Shown here piece after piece: positions 54,402-63,164 of a stretch of DNA of 64,000 nucleotides. Below the pieces are notes generated by a model. The model ran no database searches, was not told the origin of the DNA, and was given only the letters and a program-made list of their open reading frames with translations. The position numbers and the translations under genes were made by a program. This DNA comes from UBA987 sp002292105 (lineage in GTDB: Bacteria > Bacteroidota > Bacteroidia > NS11-12g > UBA9320), in the NCBI GenBank assembly GCA_943846675.1, contig OX044357.1, positions 1,178,001-1,242,000 on the forward strand, given 5' to 3'. How positions within the stretch are numbered: the first letter of the stretch is position 1; each line of letters begins with the position of its first letter.

Positions 54402-55337
54402 TCAAAATTGAATAAGGTTGAAATCTAGTTTTCTATTTTGGGCATTGTAAGACAAACCAGGCAATGGGAACTTAATGCAGTTCAAGAGCCTTAGGCTAAT
54501 TCGAAGCGCTTTACTATCTGTTTTTATGCGGGTGAGGTCTATGTCTGGCGCTAAATAAAACTGTCGTGCTTGAGGAATGTGGCGGTAATCGAACATCATG
54601 TTGTTTAATTCAAAAAGGTTGTCATCTGCACTCACAAACCCGTCTATTCCATAACCTACGGCTATGTTTAGCCAATCTGGAAAAGGGTGGTCTTCTTTAA
54701 GAAACGATTTTATGTTGCCAGACAACCAGTAGGTTTGGCCATTGTAGTCTTTAAATAACCTTTCGACATCTGACTGGCCGAGTAGACTTGGCCGAATGTT
54801 CGCATAACGTGTTGGTTGATACGATAGCTTCATCCAAATTCTTTGTTCATCCCACAATAAGCTCTGGCTGATAACCATTCCTGAACCAATGGTGTTGGCG
54901 ATGATGTCTCCAGTGGAAGCGCCCCATTGTTCAGAAAATCCATCAAAAATCTCTATACCGGTTTGGATGAAAAAGCCATATGATCCACCAAGTATAGACG
55001 CTGTTTGATGAGAGAAATCAGCCCACTTTAACATGTCGATGCCAACCACTCCTTCATAGTAACAGCTATAGGCATGCCCAACCTTGTCCATTTGGTACCA
55101 GTCTCTATTGTCGTTATGAAAATGGAATGATGTTAATGGATAGTCTTTATACCAGAGGTTGTATAAACCGTACATAGACGCAGAGTAAGCAACCGCATTC
55201 CCTGCCAAAACAAAGGTTTTTCTTTGCTTTACCTTATGTGAGGAGTCAGATACTTGTGTTTGTGCCTGACCATTCAAGCGTACCAACAGAAGTATAAGAA
55301 TGATGGTGTTACCCCAAAATGGTGCTTTTGGTTGCAT
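54402..55337 (-). CDS. DUF2279 family protein
   Basis: 311 residues with a signal peptide (TIILILLLVRLNGQAQ) and the DUF2279/YfiM core: DWYQMDKVGHAYSCYYEG, with MDKxGH typical of the family, and GASTGDIIANTIGSGMVISQ. The C-terminal third is strand-rich. Predicted outer-membrane or periplasmic, function unknown. Its start overlaps the end of the phosphohexomutase gene by 29 nt. Confidence 0.82.
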   Translation of the reverse strand: MQPKAPFWGNTIILILLLVRLNGQAQTQVSDSSHKVKQRKTFVLAGNAVAYSASMYGLYNLWYKDYPLTSFHFHNDNRDWYQMDKVGHAYSCYYEGVVGIDMLKWADFSHQTASILGGSYGFFIQTGIEIFDGFSEQWGASTGDIIANTIGSGMVISQSLLWDEQRIWMKLSYQPTRYANIRPSLLGQSDVERLFKDYNGQTYWLSGNIKSFLKEDHPFPDWLNIAVGYGIDGFVSADDNLFELNNMMFDYRHIPQARQFYLAPDIDLTRIKTDSKALRISLRLLNCIKFPLPGLSYNAQNRKLDFNLIQF

Positions 55338-56712
55338 CTAGAATGTTAAAAGCTTCTTCTGTATTTCCAGCTTCAGCATAAACGCGTAAAACTGGTTCTG
55401 TACCGCTAGGTCTAATCATCACCCATTGGTCATTACCCAAATGAAATTTAAATCCATCTGTATCTTCTGCTGATTCTACCGTGTAGTCGCCAAATTTCGA
55501 ATAGGTTCCGTTCTTACAATTGGCAACAATTGTTTGCTTTAATTTTTCATCGAGTTTCAAATCATAACGTTCAACCGCGAACGAACCTACTAGGTCGTAT
55601 ATTTCTTGGATAAGTTCGTCAAGAGACTTACCTGTTTTTGCCATGAATTCCCAAATAACAAACCCAATCCAAACCCCATCACGTTCTGGTATATGGCCTT
55701 TTATGGCGATACCGCCAGATTCTTCTCCACCAATCAGTACGTCTTCTTGTACCATAATGTCGCAGATATATTTAAACCCGATTTTTGTCGTTTGTTGCTC
55801 TAATCCATACATCGAACAGAGCTTTTTAATTTTTCCTGTACAACTAAAGCTTGTAACTACTTTACCAGACAAGCCCTTGTGCTTGTGTAAATAATGGATG
55901 AGTAACAGGATGATATGGTGGGAGTCAATAAACCTACCTGTAGCGTTGTATAAACCTACGCGATCGGCGTCACCGTCTGTGGCTAATCCGCTATCAATGT
56001 CGCCAGACATTTCTATCAACTGGCTGAATTCTTGAAGGTTTTTATGAATTGGTTCTGGCGCTTGACCGTCAAATCCTGGATTATACTCACAATGTAAAAA
56101 TGTTGCATCCGGTAATAACCGTCTTACGATGTCTTGACCAGCGCCATACATAGCATCGTATGCCAGTTCAAGCTTCCCACTTCTGAGCGTATCCATGTCA
56201 AAATTGGCTTCTACATGGTCAAAATACATGGTTTCCATGTCGATGATTTCAATCAAACCATCCGCTTTATGGGCTTCGTATGATTTGCCTGGTGTAGGAA
56301 TGTCTGTTTGAATCTGATCCTCGATTTTTTGCACTTCTGCTGGCGTTGCCGGGCCACCGTAGGTAGCCTTTATTTTGTATCCATTGTAAGAAGGTGGGTT
56401 ATGGCTTGCTGTAATCACAATACCAACACCTGCGTTAAGGGTGTTTGCGGCTAAAGACACCATCGGTGTACTAACAAAATGTTCTGCAACCAAACATTTA
56501 ATACCGTTGGCTGCGAAAACTTCAGCAGTCGCTTCCATAAACATTTGGCCTCCAAAACGGCAATCGTAACCAATAATTGCTGTTTGGTTTAGTTTTGAAT
56601 CAATCATCCAAGTTGCTGTGGCTTGGGCAACTCGTTTAACATTGGCCACGGTGTAATCTTTACCTATGATTTCTCTCCAACCGTCTGTGCCAAACTTAAT
56701 TTTATACGTCAT
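55309..56712 (-). CDS. Phosphoglucomutase/phosphomannomutase family protein
   Basis: 467-residue alpha-D-phosphohexomutase. Phosphoserine loop TASHNPPSYNGYK, Mg site ATDGDADRVG, sugar loop GGEESGG, phosphate loop RPSGTEPVLRVYAE. Length and motif order are normal. It serves sugar-nucleotide supply (glucose or mannose 1-phosphate); which sugar is not decidable. Starts at the base where the upstream gene ends. Confidence 0.94.
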   Translation of the reverse strand: MTYKIKFGTDGWREIIGKDYTVANVKRVAQATATWMIDSKLNQTAIIGYDCRFGGQMFMEATAEVFAANGIKCLVAEHFVSTPMVSLAANTLNAGVGIVITASHNPPSYNGYKIKATYGGPATPAEVQKIEDQIQTDIPTPGKSYEAHKADGLIEIIDMETMYFDHVEANFDMDTLRSGKLELAYDAMYGAGQDIVRRLLPDATFLHCEYNPGFDGQAPEPIHKNLQEFSQLIEMSGDIDSGLATDGDADRVGLYNATGRFIDSHHIILLLIHYLHKHKGLSGKVVTSFSCTGKIKKLCSMYGLEQQTTKIGFKYICDIMVQEDVLIGGEESGGIAIKGHIPERDGVWIGFVIWEFMAKTGKSLDELIQEIYDLVGSFAVERYDLKLDEKLKQTIVANCKNGTYSKFGDYTVESAEDTDGFKFHLGNDQWVMIRPSGTEPVLRVYAEAGNTEEAFNILDATKSTILG

Positions 56713-57866
56713 TAATTTCTTTTATTCTTTAGGGTTTTTGGTGGTGTGTATTGAATTTTATTCCAATCTTTCGTGTACAACGCAGTTTTAATTTCGTCTG
56801 CTTCATAGCCGTATATTGGTTCAAAATTGACCCGCTTGAGGGTGTATTTAAACTCTTTTTCTTTTAAAAACTCAGTAATTGGCCTGAATTGAATTAAAAT
56901 GCTTTTTTTACTCGAATCGGCAACAGACATCTCAGGCATTGGAACTTCATTGATATAAATCCGTATCCGTTGAGGCGTATAATTAATTTGATTGCGTTCG
57001 TCTTTCATCCAAATTTCGCTCACATCGATTCGGGTAACTTGTAGCTTTGTGTTTATGTCTAGATAGTCTACCGATGGCGTTGGTGTCTCGTTGTAGTAGT
57101 TATGCCTGTTGTCATTATAATACGACTCTATGGCATGGCACAAATAATAACTACCTGAATTGCTGTCCATATCCGGATAAACGAAATATTCAACCTCTTT
57201 CGTTGGTGTAATAACGTATTTATTGGTCTTTATTTTTTTTGAACTAAAAATATCGCGCTTTAAATCGAAAGCATAAGACGGGTTTTTAACCAGATCTACA
57301 TTGCCAAATTTGGCGATGTTAAATTGATAACTTTTGCTCATTAATGCATGCCAATAACTCAGATTCGTTGATCCGTTAATGTTGGTTGCGATAACAATTC
57401 TGCTTAGCAAAGTTTGCACGTCTGACGCATCGATGTAGCCAAAATTCACCTTGTCTCGTTTGTCATTTCGAGCAAAAAACGAAAAACCAATCACTTGGAA
57501 TTCAAAGTCCTTTTTGTATAGTTTCCAATACTCGTATACAAATAAGTCTTCAGATTTTCTGAAGTCTAAGTCGTTTTGTTTCTCGATCTGTTGTAAAGCC
57601 TTTGGTGTAATCTGAATTTTTTTGGCAGGTGAATCCCACAGCTTCACAGATCCGTCTAAAATGTATTTATAAAAAAGTTTGTACGCTCCGTCCACAAGGT
57701 TGAAACCTACGGTATCACTTTGTTGGTGTTTGTTGATTTGAACAATGGTTGGCGTATAATCGAACCCCGCTGCAGCACTAGATAGTGCGCAAAGCAAGAC
57801 ACCTATGAAAACAAATGACTTTTTCAATTTGTCTGACGTGTTTCTATGCTTAACTGCGGTAACCAT
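56712..57866 (-). CDS. Secreted protein of unknown function
   Basis: 384 residues with an N-terminal signal (KSFVFIGVLLCALSSAAAG). Mixed alpha/beta composition with many Tyr, Lys and Asn; the stretches YKYILDGSVKLWDSP and FEFQVIGFSFFARND bear a faint similarity in layout to GldN/PorN-type proteins (sugar-like insertion then long strand), too weak for a call. No other domain recognised. Its stop shares a base with the start of the phosphohexomutase gene. Confidence 0.7.
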   Translation of the reverse strand: MVTAVKHRNTSDKLKKSFVFIGVLLCALSSAAAGFDYTPTIVQINKHQQSDTVGFNLVDGAYKLFYKYILDGSVKLWDSPAKKIQITPKALQQIEKQNDLDFRKSEDLFVYEYWKLYKKDFEFQVIGFSFFARNDKRDKVNFGYIDASDVQTLLSRIVIATNINGSTNLSYWHALMSKSYQFNIAKFGNVDLVKNPSYAFDLKRDIFSSKKIKTNKYVITPTKEVEYFVYPDMDSNSGSYYLCHAIESYYNDNRHNYYNETPTPSVDYLDINTKLQVTRIDVSEIWMKDERNQINYTPQRIRIYINEVPMPEMSVADSSKKSILIQFRPITEFLKEKEFKYTLKRVNFEPIYGYEADEIKTALYTKDWNKIQYTPPKTLKNKRN

Positions 57867-57902
57867 TGTTTAGTACTCTAGGTCTACAAAAATCATTCTT
57901 AT

Positions 57903-59117
57903 TTAGACAAATGCGTTTTCTCCGGTAATTTCCATCCCTAAAATGAGTAAGTGAATGTCGTGTGTGCCTTCATACGTGATGACAGATTCAAGGTTGGCCA
58001 TATGTCTCATAATCGGGTAATCCCCTGAAATGCCCATTCCACCAAGGATTTGTCGTGATTCACGTGCAACATGTAATGCAATTTCTACATTATTTCGTTT
58101 AGCCATACTGATTTGCGCTGGCGTTGCTTTTCCGTCGTTCATGAGGGTGCCAACTCTCCAGGCAAGTAGCTGCGCCTTGGTAATTTCCGTTAACATTTCT
58201 GATAACTTCTTTTGTTGTAATTGAAAACCACCTATTGGTTTGCCAAATTGAGTTCTTTCTTTGGCGTATTTAACTGCAGTGTGGTAGCAGTCCATAGCGG
58301 CACCAATGGCGCCCCAGCAAATCCCATAACGTGCAGAATTTAAGCAGGTTAAAGGTCCTTTTAACCCTTTAACATTGGGTAGGATATTTTCTTTAGGGAC
58401 ACGGACATTGTCAAAAACCAGTTCTCCTGTTGCTGATGCACGTAAGCTCCATTTTTTATGGGTAGTCGGGGTTGTGAAACCTTCCATACCGCGTTCAACG
58501 ATGAGACCATGTACAATGCCAGCTTCATTTTTTGCCCAAACCACAGCAATATCACAGAAAGGTGAATTGCTAATCCACATTTTGGCGCCATTCAAGATAA
58601 CATGATCTCCGTCATCTTTGAAATTTGATTCCATGCTTCCAGGGTCAGATCCGTGATTTGGCTCAGTCAAGCCAAAACTCCCTAAAAATTCACCTGAAGC
58701 AAGTTTAGGTAAGTACTTCTGCTTTTGTTCTTCACTGCCAAATTTGAAGATTGGATACATAACCAACGAGCCTTGAACACTAGCCGTTGATCTGATACCT
58801 GAATCTCCTCGTTCCAGTTCTTGCATAGCTAAACCATATGAAATATAGTCTAATCCGCCACCACCATATTCAGAAGGAATTTGCGGCCCAAAGCAACCAA
58901 TATCACCAAGTTGCGGAACAATATGCTGAGGGAAGGTCGCTTCTTGGCAGCACGCATCGATTATGGGAGATATCTCTTTCTTCACCCAACTGCGCACAGA
59001 ATAACGGATGAGCTTATGTTCTTCCGTGAGCAAATTGTCTATTTCATAGAAGTCAGGATGAGTGAAATCATCAACTTGATTGTTCTGTGCTTTAAGAGAT
59101 TCGAAATCCAATTCCAT
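57903..59117 (-). CDS. gcdH: Glutaryl-CoA dehydrogenase-type acyl-CoA dehydrogenase
   Basis: 404-residue flavoprotein. FGLTEPNHGSDPGSM (FAD/substrate), KMWISNSPFCDIAVVWAK, RYGICWGAIGAAMDCYHTA, RTQFGKPIGGFQLQQKKL and the catalytic base region YEGTHDIHLLILG. STASVQGSLVM is characteristic of glutaryl-CoA dehydrogenases in lysine/tryptophan breakdown. ATG 59117 is chosen because it lies 21 nt after a -7 box; the longer frame to 59195 would contain the promoter. Confidence 0.94.
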   Translation of the reverse strand: MELDFESLKAQNNQVDDFTHPDFYEIDNLLTEEHKLIRYSVRSWVKKEISPIIDACCQEATFPQHIVPQLGDIGCFGPQIPSEYGGGGLDYISYGLAMQELERGDSGIRSTASVQGSLVMYPIFKFGSEEQKQKYLPKLASGEFLGSFGLTEPNHGSDPGSMESNFKDDGDHVILNGAKMWISNSPFCDIAVVWAKNEAGIVHGLIVERGMEGFTTPTTHKKWSLRASATGELVFDNVRVPKENILPNVKGLKGPLTCLNSARYGICWGAIGAAMDCYHTAVKYAKERTQFGKPIGGFQLQQKKLSEMLTEITKAQLLAWRVGTLMNDGKATPAQISMAKRNNVEIALHVARESRQILGGMGISGDYPIMRHMANLESVITYEGTHDIHLLILGMEITGENAFV

Positions 59118-59130
59118 GACGTGTTTTATG

Positions 59131-59146
59131 TAGATTTGCAAAGATA
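59131..59146. promoter_or_regulatory. Symmetric bidirectional promoter: two abutting -7 boxes
   Basis: TAGATTTG (59131-59138, plus) is directly followed by CAAAGATA (59139-59146), which on the minus strand is TATCTTTG. Both are exact TAnnTTTG matches in head-to-head, nearly palindromic arrangement, between the divergent gcdH and folB starts. Confidence 0.65.
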
Positions 59147-59180
59147 GACTTTCAAAGGAAGTCAGCAGAGCATTGACGAG

Positions 59181-59534
59181 ATGAATTCTACACAAACGGT
59201 ATTAAAAATAAACAACTTGGAAATTTGGGCATACCATGGTTGGTATCCCGAGGAAAGGCTTATTGGTGGGCTTTACAATATTGATATTTCTATTGGACTT
59301 GATTTAAATACCACAACCTTACAATTGGCAGACACTGTTGATTATCAGGATGTTGTAGATTTGACCAAATCAATAATGAAAAGGGAATTCAAATTAATAG
59401 AAGAGAGTTGCACTGCCTTGTATCATGAGGTGTTAACACTGTCAACTCAAATCAATCAATTGGAAGTAACCGTAACCAAACTAAACATCCCCATCAATAA
59501 TTTACAATCAACATCGTTTACCATAAGGTCATAA
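59181..59534 (+). CDS. folB: Dihydroneopterin aldolase
   Basis: 117-residue enzyme of folate synthesis. INNLEIWAYHGWYPEERLIGG matches the FolB start; YNIDISIGLDL and DTVDYQDVVDL (catalytic Glu region) follow, and VTVTKLNIPI holds the conserved Lys. Length is normal. Read rightward from the shared promoter with a 42-nt distance to the ATG; the next gene follows 2 nt after its stop. Confidence 0.93.
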   Translation: MNSTQTVLKINNLEIWAYHGWYPEERLIGGLYNIDISIGLDLNTTTLQLADTVDYQDVVDLTKSIMKREFKLIEESCTALYHEVLTLSTQINQLEVTVTKLNIPINNLQSTSFTIRS

Positions 59535-59536
59535 AT

Positions 59537-62095
59537 ATGCGTTTAAGTTTCATTGGGAGTATTTGTTGTTTCATGTTTGTTTTGATTTCGTGTAATCAAA
59601 AACATGTTGATACTGCAACACAAGTAGCTCCAGAATATATGTCTCATGAAGAAATGATGACCCGCAACCCTGCGACAGGAGAAGTTGAAAGACAAAAACT
59701 GTGGGCATATTTACTAAGTCAGAAGGCCACCTTAGGAAGGTCAAATGTATTAAACAAGGCAATTGTCTATCCAAATACTTGGGCACCTGTCGATGATTTT
59801 TTTGCTAGTTTGGCTGTACAACGACTGGTGTACGATCCGAATAACACCAACACAATGTATTTCTGTACCGGTGAAGGATGGTTTAACGCCGATGCTGCTA
59901 GAGGCGCAGGTGTTTGGAAGTCGACAGATGGGGGAGAGTCGTGGAATCAACTTGCCTCTACCGTAAACGATTCGTTTTGGTATTGTCATGACATGTTGGT
60001 GCATCCTGTAACGTCAGACGTTTACGTCTGTACCAGAACTGCCGGTCTGCTGAGAAGTAAGGATGGCGGCAACACATGGGACGCCGTGTTAAATGCCAAT
60101 TTGGGTTCTATTTCTAATGGGGTTACAGATATTGATATAACTGCCGATAACGAATTGGTTGTATCTATCGGAAATCGCACCACAGACGGAATCTATTTTT
60201 CTGAAACTGGTGATGAAAATGATTGGGAAAAAAGAATGAACGGGATGTCAACGGCCAATTGGCGAATTGTCATGACTACAGCTCCAAGTAATTCGAATGT
60301 CATGTATGCCATACCAACAAGCAGTATTCGCTCTGATTCTAGCAGAATTCACGGTGTCTATAGAACAGCGGATAAAGGTTTGAATTGGACGCTAACTAGC
60401 CTGCCTGGTGGTGATAGAAATCTTGCCAAAAAACAAGGATGGTATGACCTGATAGCTAAAGTGTCTCCAGAAGATGAAGATGTTGTTTTGGTGGGTGGTT
60501 TAAATGTTTTCAGAACGAAGGACGGAGGAGATACTTGGCAGCAGATGTTTGAAGGCAGTAGAAGGGTCCAAAGTGATTTGCAATATGTCCATGTCGATCA
60601 GCATGAAATGTTGTTTAAAACGCAAGACACAGTACTTCTGGGAAATGACGGTGGAATTTACCGGTGTGATAATATACTGGCCGATACACCATATTTCTAC
60701 TCCATCAATAAGAATTATAACGTGACTCAGTTTTATGCTTGCGATATTGATGAACAAGCAGGTAGTTCATTTGTCATTGGGGGAACCCAAGACAATGGCT
60801 CTTTGGGGTCAGAATCCAACGGTGTTGCCGAGTATAGACAGTTATCTTGGGCCGATGGAAGCTATTGCAACATAGACCATGAAGACGGTGATATATTTTA
60901 CACGACTACGCAATACAGGCGGCTGTATAGAAACAATCACGGTGTTATTGATACCCTGACCAACGACAATATTGTCAACAACAACACCTTGTTTATTAAC
61001 CCGATAGAAATGGATCCCAATGACCCTGGACTGCTTTACCAGTTAACGAATAGAGGCTTATGGCGTTTGCCAAACGCACGGACCGCAGTTGCTGAGGATT
61101 GGGAAAAAGCGTGCAGGAATTTTGGCGCATTTTCAGCCATTGGTATCAGCAAAAGTGCGCCCAATACCGTGTTTTTGGGACGTACAACGGGAGGTGTGAT
61201 TTATAGAGTTGACAATGCAAACACGTCTCCAGATAACTTTTTGCCTATAAACTGCGATCCAAGTGGATTTTTACCTGACGGCTATTGTCGCAGTATTTAT
61301 GTTGATCCAGTAGATGTTGACCATGTTTTGGTGACGTATTCGAACTATGGTGTAGAGAGTGTGTGGGAGACAAAAGACATTATGTCTGGTAATCCGACAT
61401 GGTTTAGTCATGAAGGAAATCTTCCAGATATTCCTATCCGATGGGCTGTACTACATCCTGAAAATAAAGATGTGTGTTATCTCGCAACAGAAGCTGGGGT
61501 GATGCTTACGGAAAAACTGAATGGTACAGATACAAAATGGGTGCTTGCAAACTACGGATTGGCCAACTTAAAAGTGAATATGCTCCGTTTACGAAGTGAA
61601 GATCTTACCCTTGTTGCGGCAACTCATGGTCGTGGTTTATATACCGGTAAAATTCAAGCGGATTATACTGTTGACTGGACTGAAAGAGGTCCTCGAAATG
61701 TTGGTGGAAGAACGCGTACCTTGGTGTTTGATCCAAATGATCCATCGGGTAAAAAATTATGGGCAGGTAGTGTTTCGGGAGGATTATGGGTAGTCCAGAA
61801 TTATGATTCTGTGAATTATTCCTATGAAGTTTTCGAATCACCATGGTCAGTGAAAGTGGGACCAAACCCAGTGATTGGAGATTCGTTGAACGTATACGTG
61901 ACCAGTGATATCCAACGATCTGTTGATTTTGAGATATTTAATGTGGTTGGAGAAAAGGTCGCTAACGTTACAGCAAATCTTGCTGCAGGCAGTCACACAG
62001 TTGTTTTTGATACGTCAGTTTTTGCCGGATCTACATATTTCATGGTAGTTACCTCGGGTGATAAGAAGGAGGTTTTTAGATTGTTGGTGATGTAA
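59537..62095 (+). CDS. BNR propeller lipoprotein-like protein with T9SS sorting domain
   Basis: 852 residues. The N-terminus looks like a lipoprotein signal (FMFVLISC, Cys19). The body has Asp-box propeller units (STDGGESWNQ, SKDGGNTWDA, TKDGGDTWQQ) over about 90-720, similar in plan to the 50.5 kb protein. The C-terminal 80 residues are a T9SS sorting domain (VGPNPVIGDSLNVYV, FEIFNVVGEKVANV, AGSTYFMVV, DKKEVFRLLVM). It should reach the cell surface by type IX secretion. Substrate unknown. It starts 2 nt after folB and is probably co-transcribed. Confidence 0.85.
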   Translation: MRLSFIGSICCFMFVLISCNQKHVDTATQVAPEYMSHEEMMTRNPATGEVERQKLWAYLLSQKATLGRSNVLNKAIVYPNTWAPVDDFFASLAVQRLVYDPNNTNTMYFCTGEGWFNADAARGAGVWKSTDGGESWNQLASTVNDSFWYCHDMLVHPVTSDVYVCTRTAGLLRSKDGGNTWDAVLNANLGSISNGVTDIDITADNELVVSIGNRTTDGIYFSETGDENDWEKRMNGMSTANWRIVMTTAPSNSNVMYAIPTSSIRSDSSRIHGVYRTADKGLNWTLTSLPGGDRNLAKKQGWYDLIAKVSPEDEDVVLVGGLNVFRTKDGGDTWQQMFEGSRRVQSDLQYVHVDQHEMLFKTQDTVLLGNDGGIYRCDNILADTPYFYSINKNYNVTQFYACDIDEQAGSSFVIGGTQDNGSLGSESNGVAEYRQLSWADGSYCNIDHEDGDIFYTTTQYRRLYRNNHGVIDTLTNDNIVNNNTLFINPIEMDPNDPGLLYQLTNRGLWRLPNARTAVAEDWEKACRNFGAFSAIGISKSAPNTVFLGRTTGGVIYRVDNANTSPDNFLPINCDPSGFLPDGYCRSIYVDPVDVDHVLVTYSNYGVESVWETKDIMSGNPTWFSHEGNLPDIPIRWAVLHPENKDVCYLATEAGVMLTEKLNGTDTKWVLANYGLANLKVNMLRLRSEDLTLVAATHGRGLYTGKIQADYTVDWTERGPRNVGGRTRTLVFDPNDPSGKKLWAGSVSGGLWVVQNYDSVNYSYEVFESPWSVKVGPNPVIGDSLNVYVTSDIQRSVDFEIFNVVGEKVANVTANLAAGSHTVVFDTSVFAGSTYFMVVTSGDKKEVFRLLVM

Positions 62096-62101
62096 GCAAC
62101 C

Positions 62102-63148
62102 ATGAATAAGGTTTATGTATTTTGTCCTGCTAAAATTGTCAGTGGTGGCCCTGAGGCCTTGCATCAATTGGTTGATGCAATAAATTATCTTAGTGGCGAT
62201 GCTTACATTGTATACACACGTAACAACCTTATATCGGAGAGAAAAGAAACCACTCCAGCGCGATACAAACGGTATAATACACCCGCGGCAACAGGGTCAG
62301 CAATTGATGATTCAGGGCAAAATTTCTTTGTAGTACCAGAGTCGATGCCAAATTTATTAGATGCAGTTAAACATGGAGTGAAATGTCTATGGTGGTTGAG
62401 TGTTGGTTTTAAAAAAGAAGATTACGATTATCAGGGGCTGAATGACATCATTCACTTGTATCAAAGTGAGCATGCACGAACATTTGTCACTGTGCATATA
62501 AATCCGCAGCGCATCTACGGACTTTCGGATTACGTGCTAATAGAACGGTTAAAACCAGTTCGAAAAGAAGATAAAATTGCACTGGTTGAAAGAAAGTTAG
62601 AAAGCTCGCTCAAGCCAATAGTAGATCACATTAAAACGCATTACAAGGTTAAGGTTATTAAAGGTTTGTCGAGAATGCGATTAGGGTATCTATTGTCTAA
62701 GACAAAAGTGTTATTTGACTTCGGAACGCATCCCGGTAAAGATAGACTGCCACGTGAAGCCGCTTTATATGACAATGTGATTCTTACATCTTCATTTGGT
62801 GCTTCTAGTAATCAAATAGACGTCCCAATACCTGCTAAGTATAAAGTCTCAAAGGCTACAACCATCGAGGAAATAAATGCATTGTTAGACCACTGTTTAT
62901 CGAGTCATGAACAAAATTTGTCAGACTTTGAATTCTATAAGAAAGGTATTCAAAAAGAGAAGCATGTATTCTTTACTGAAGTAAATTCTGTGTTTGAATT
63001 AAGAAATTCAGATGACGCCATAAAAGACCTCACTGAAAGCCATCAGGTTGCAGGTTCGAGTTTTTCTGAACGATTAATGGAGTCGACAGTGCTACTATAT
63101 TGCAGAAGAATTATTGAATACATTCGTATAAAGGTCTTTAATAATTGA
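62102..63148 (+). CDS. Glycosyltransferase-like protein, unassigned family
   Basis: 348 residues, no signal peptide. The start MNKVYVFCPAKIVSGGPEAL and a central VLFDFGTHPGKDRLPREAALYDNVI suggest a GT-B-like fold with the second half binding a donor; the family is not one I can name. Downstream (16 nt) is a GT2 gene, so a surface glycan locus probably begins here. Confidence 0.65.
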   Translation: MNKVYVFCPAKIVSGGPEALHQLVDAINYLSGDAYIVYTRNNLISERKETTPARYKRYNTPAATGSAIDDSGQNFFVVPESMPNLLDAVKHGVKCLWWLSVGFKKEDYDYQGLNDIIHLYQSEHARTFVTVHINPQRIYGLSDYVLIERLKPVRKEDKIALVERKLESSLKPIVDHIKTHYKVKVIKGLSRMRLGYLLSKTKVLFDFGTHPGKDRLPREAALYDNVILTSSFGASSNQIDVPIPAKYKVSKATTIEEINALLDHCLSSHEQNLSDFEFYKKGIQKEKHVFFTEVNSVFELRNSDDAIKDLTESHQVAGSSFSERLMESTVLLYCRRIIEYIRIKVFNN

Positions 63149-63164
63149 CTTATCCTTAATCCCT

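Noticed and set aside
56712..57866. GldN/PorN identity for the secreted protein
   Set aside because: Resemblance is limited to two short stretches and no other core T9SS gene is adjacent; left as unknown.
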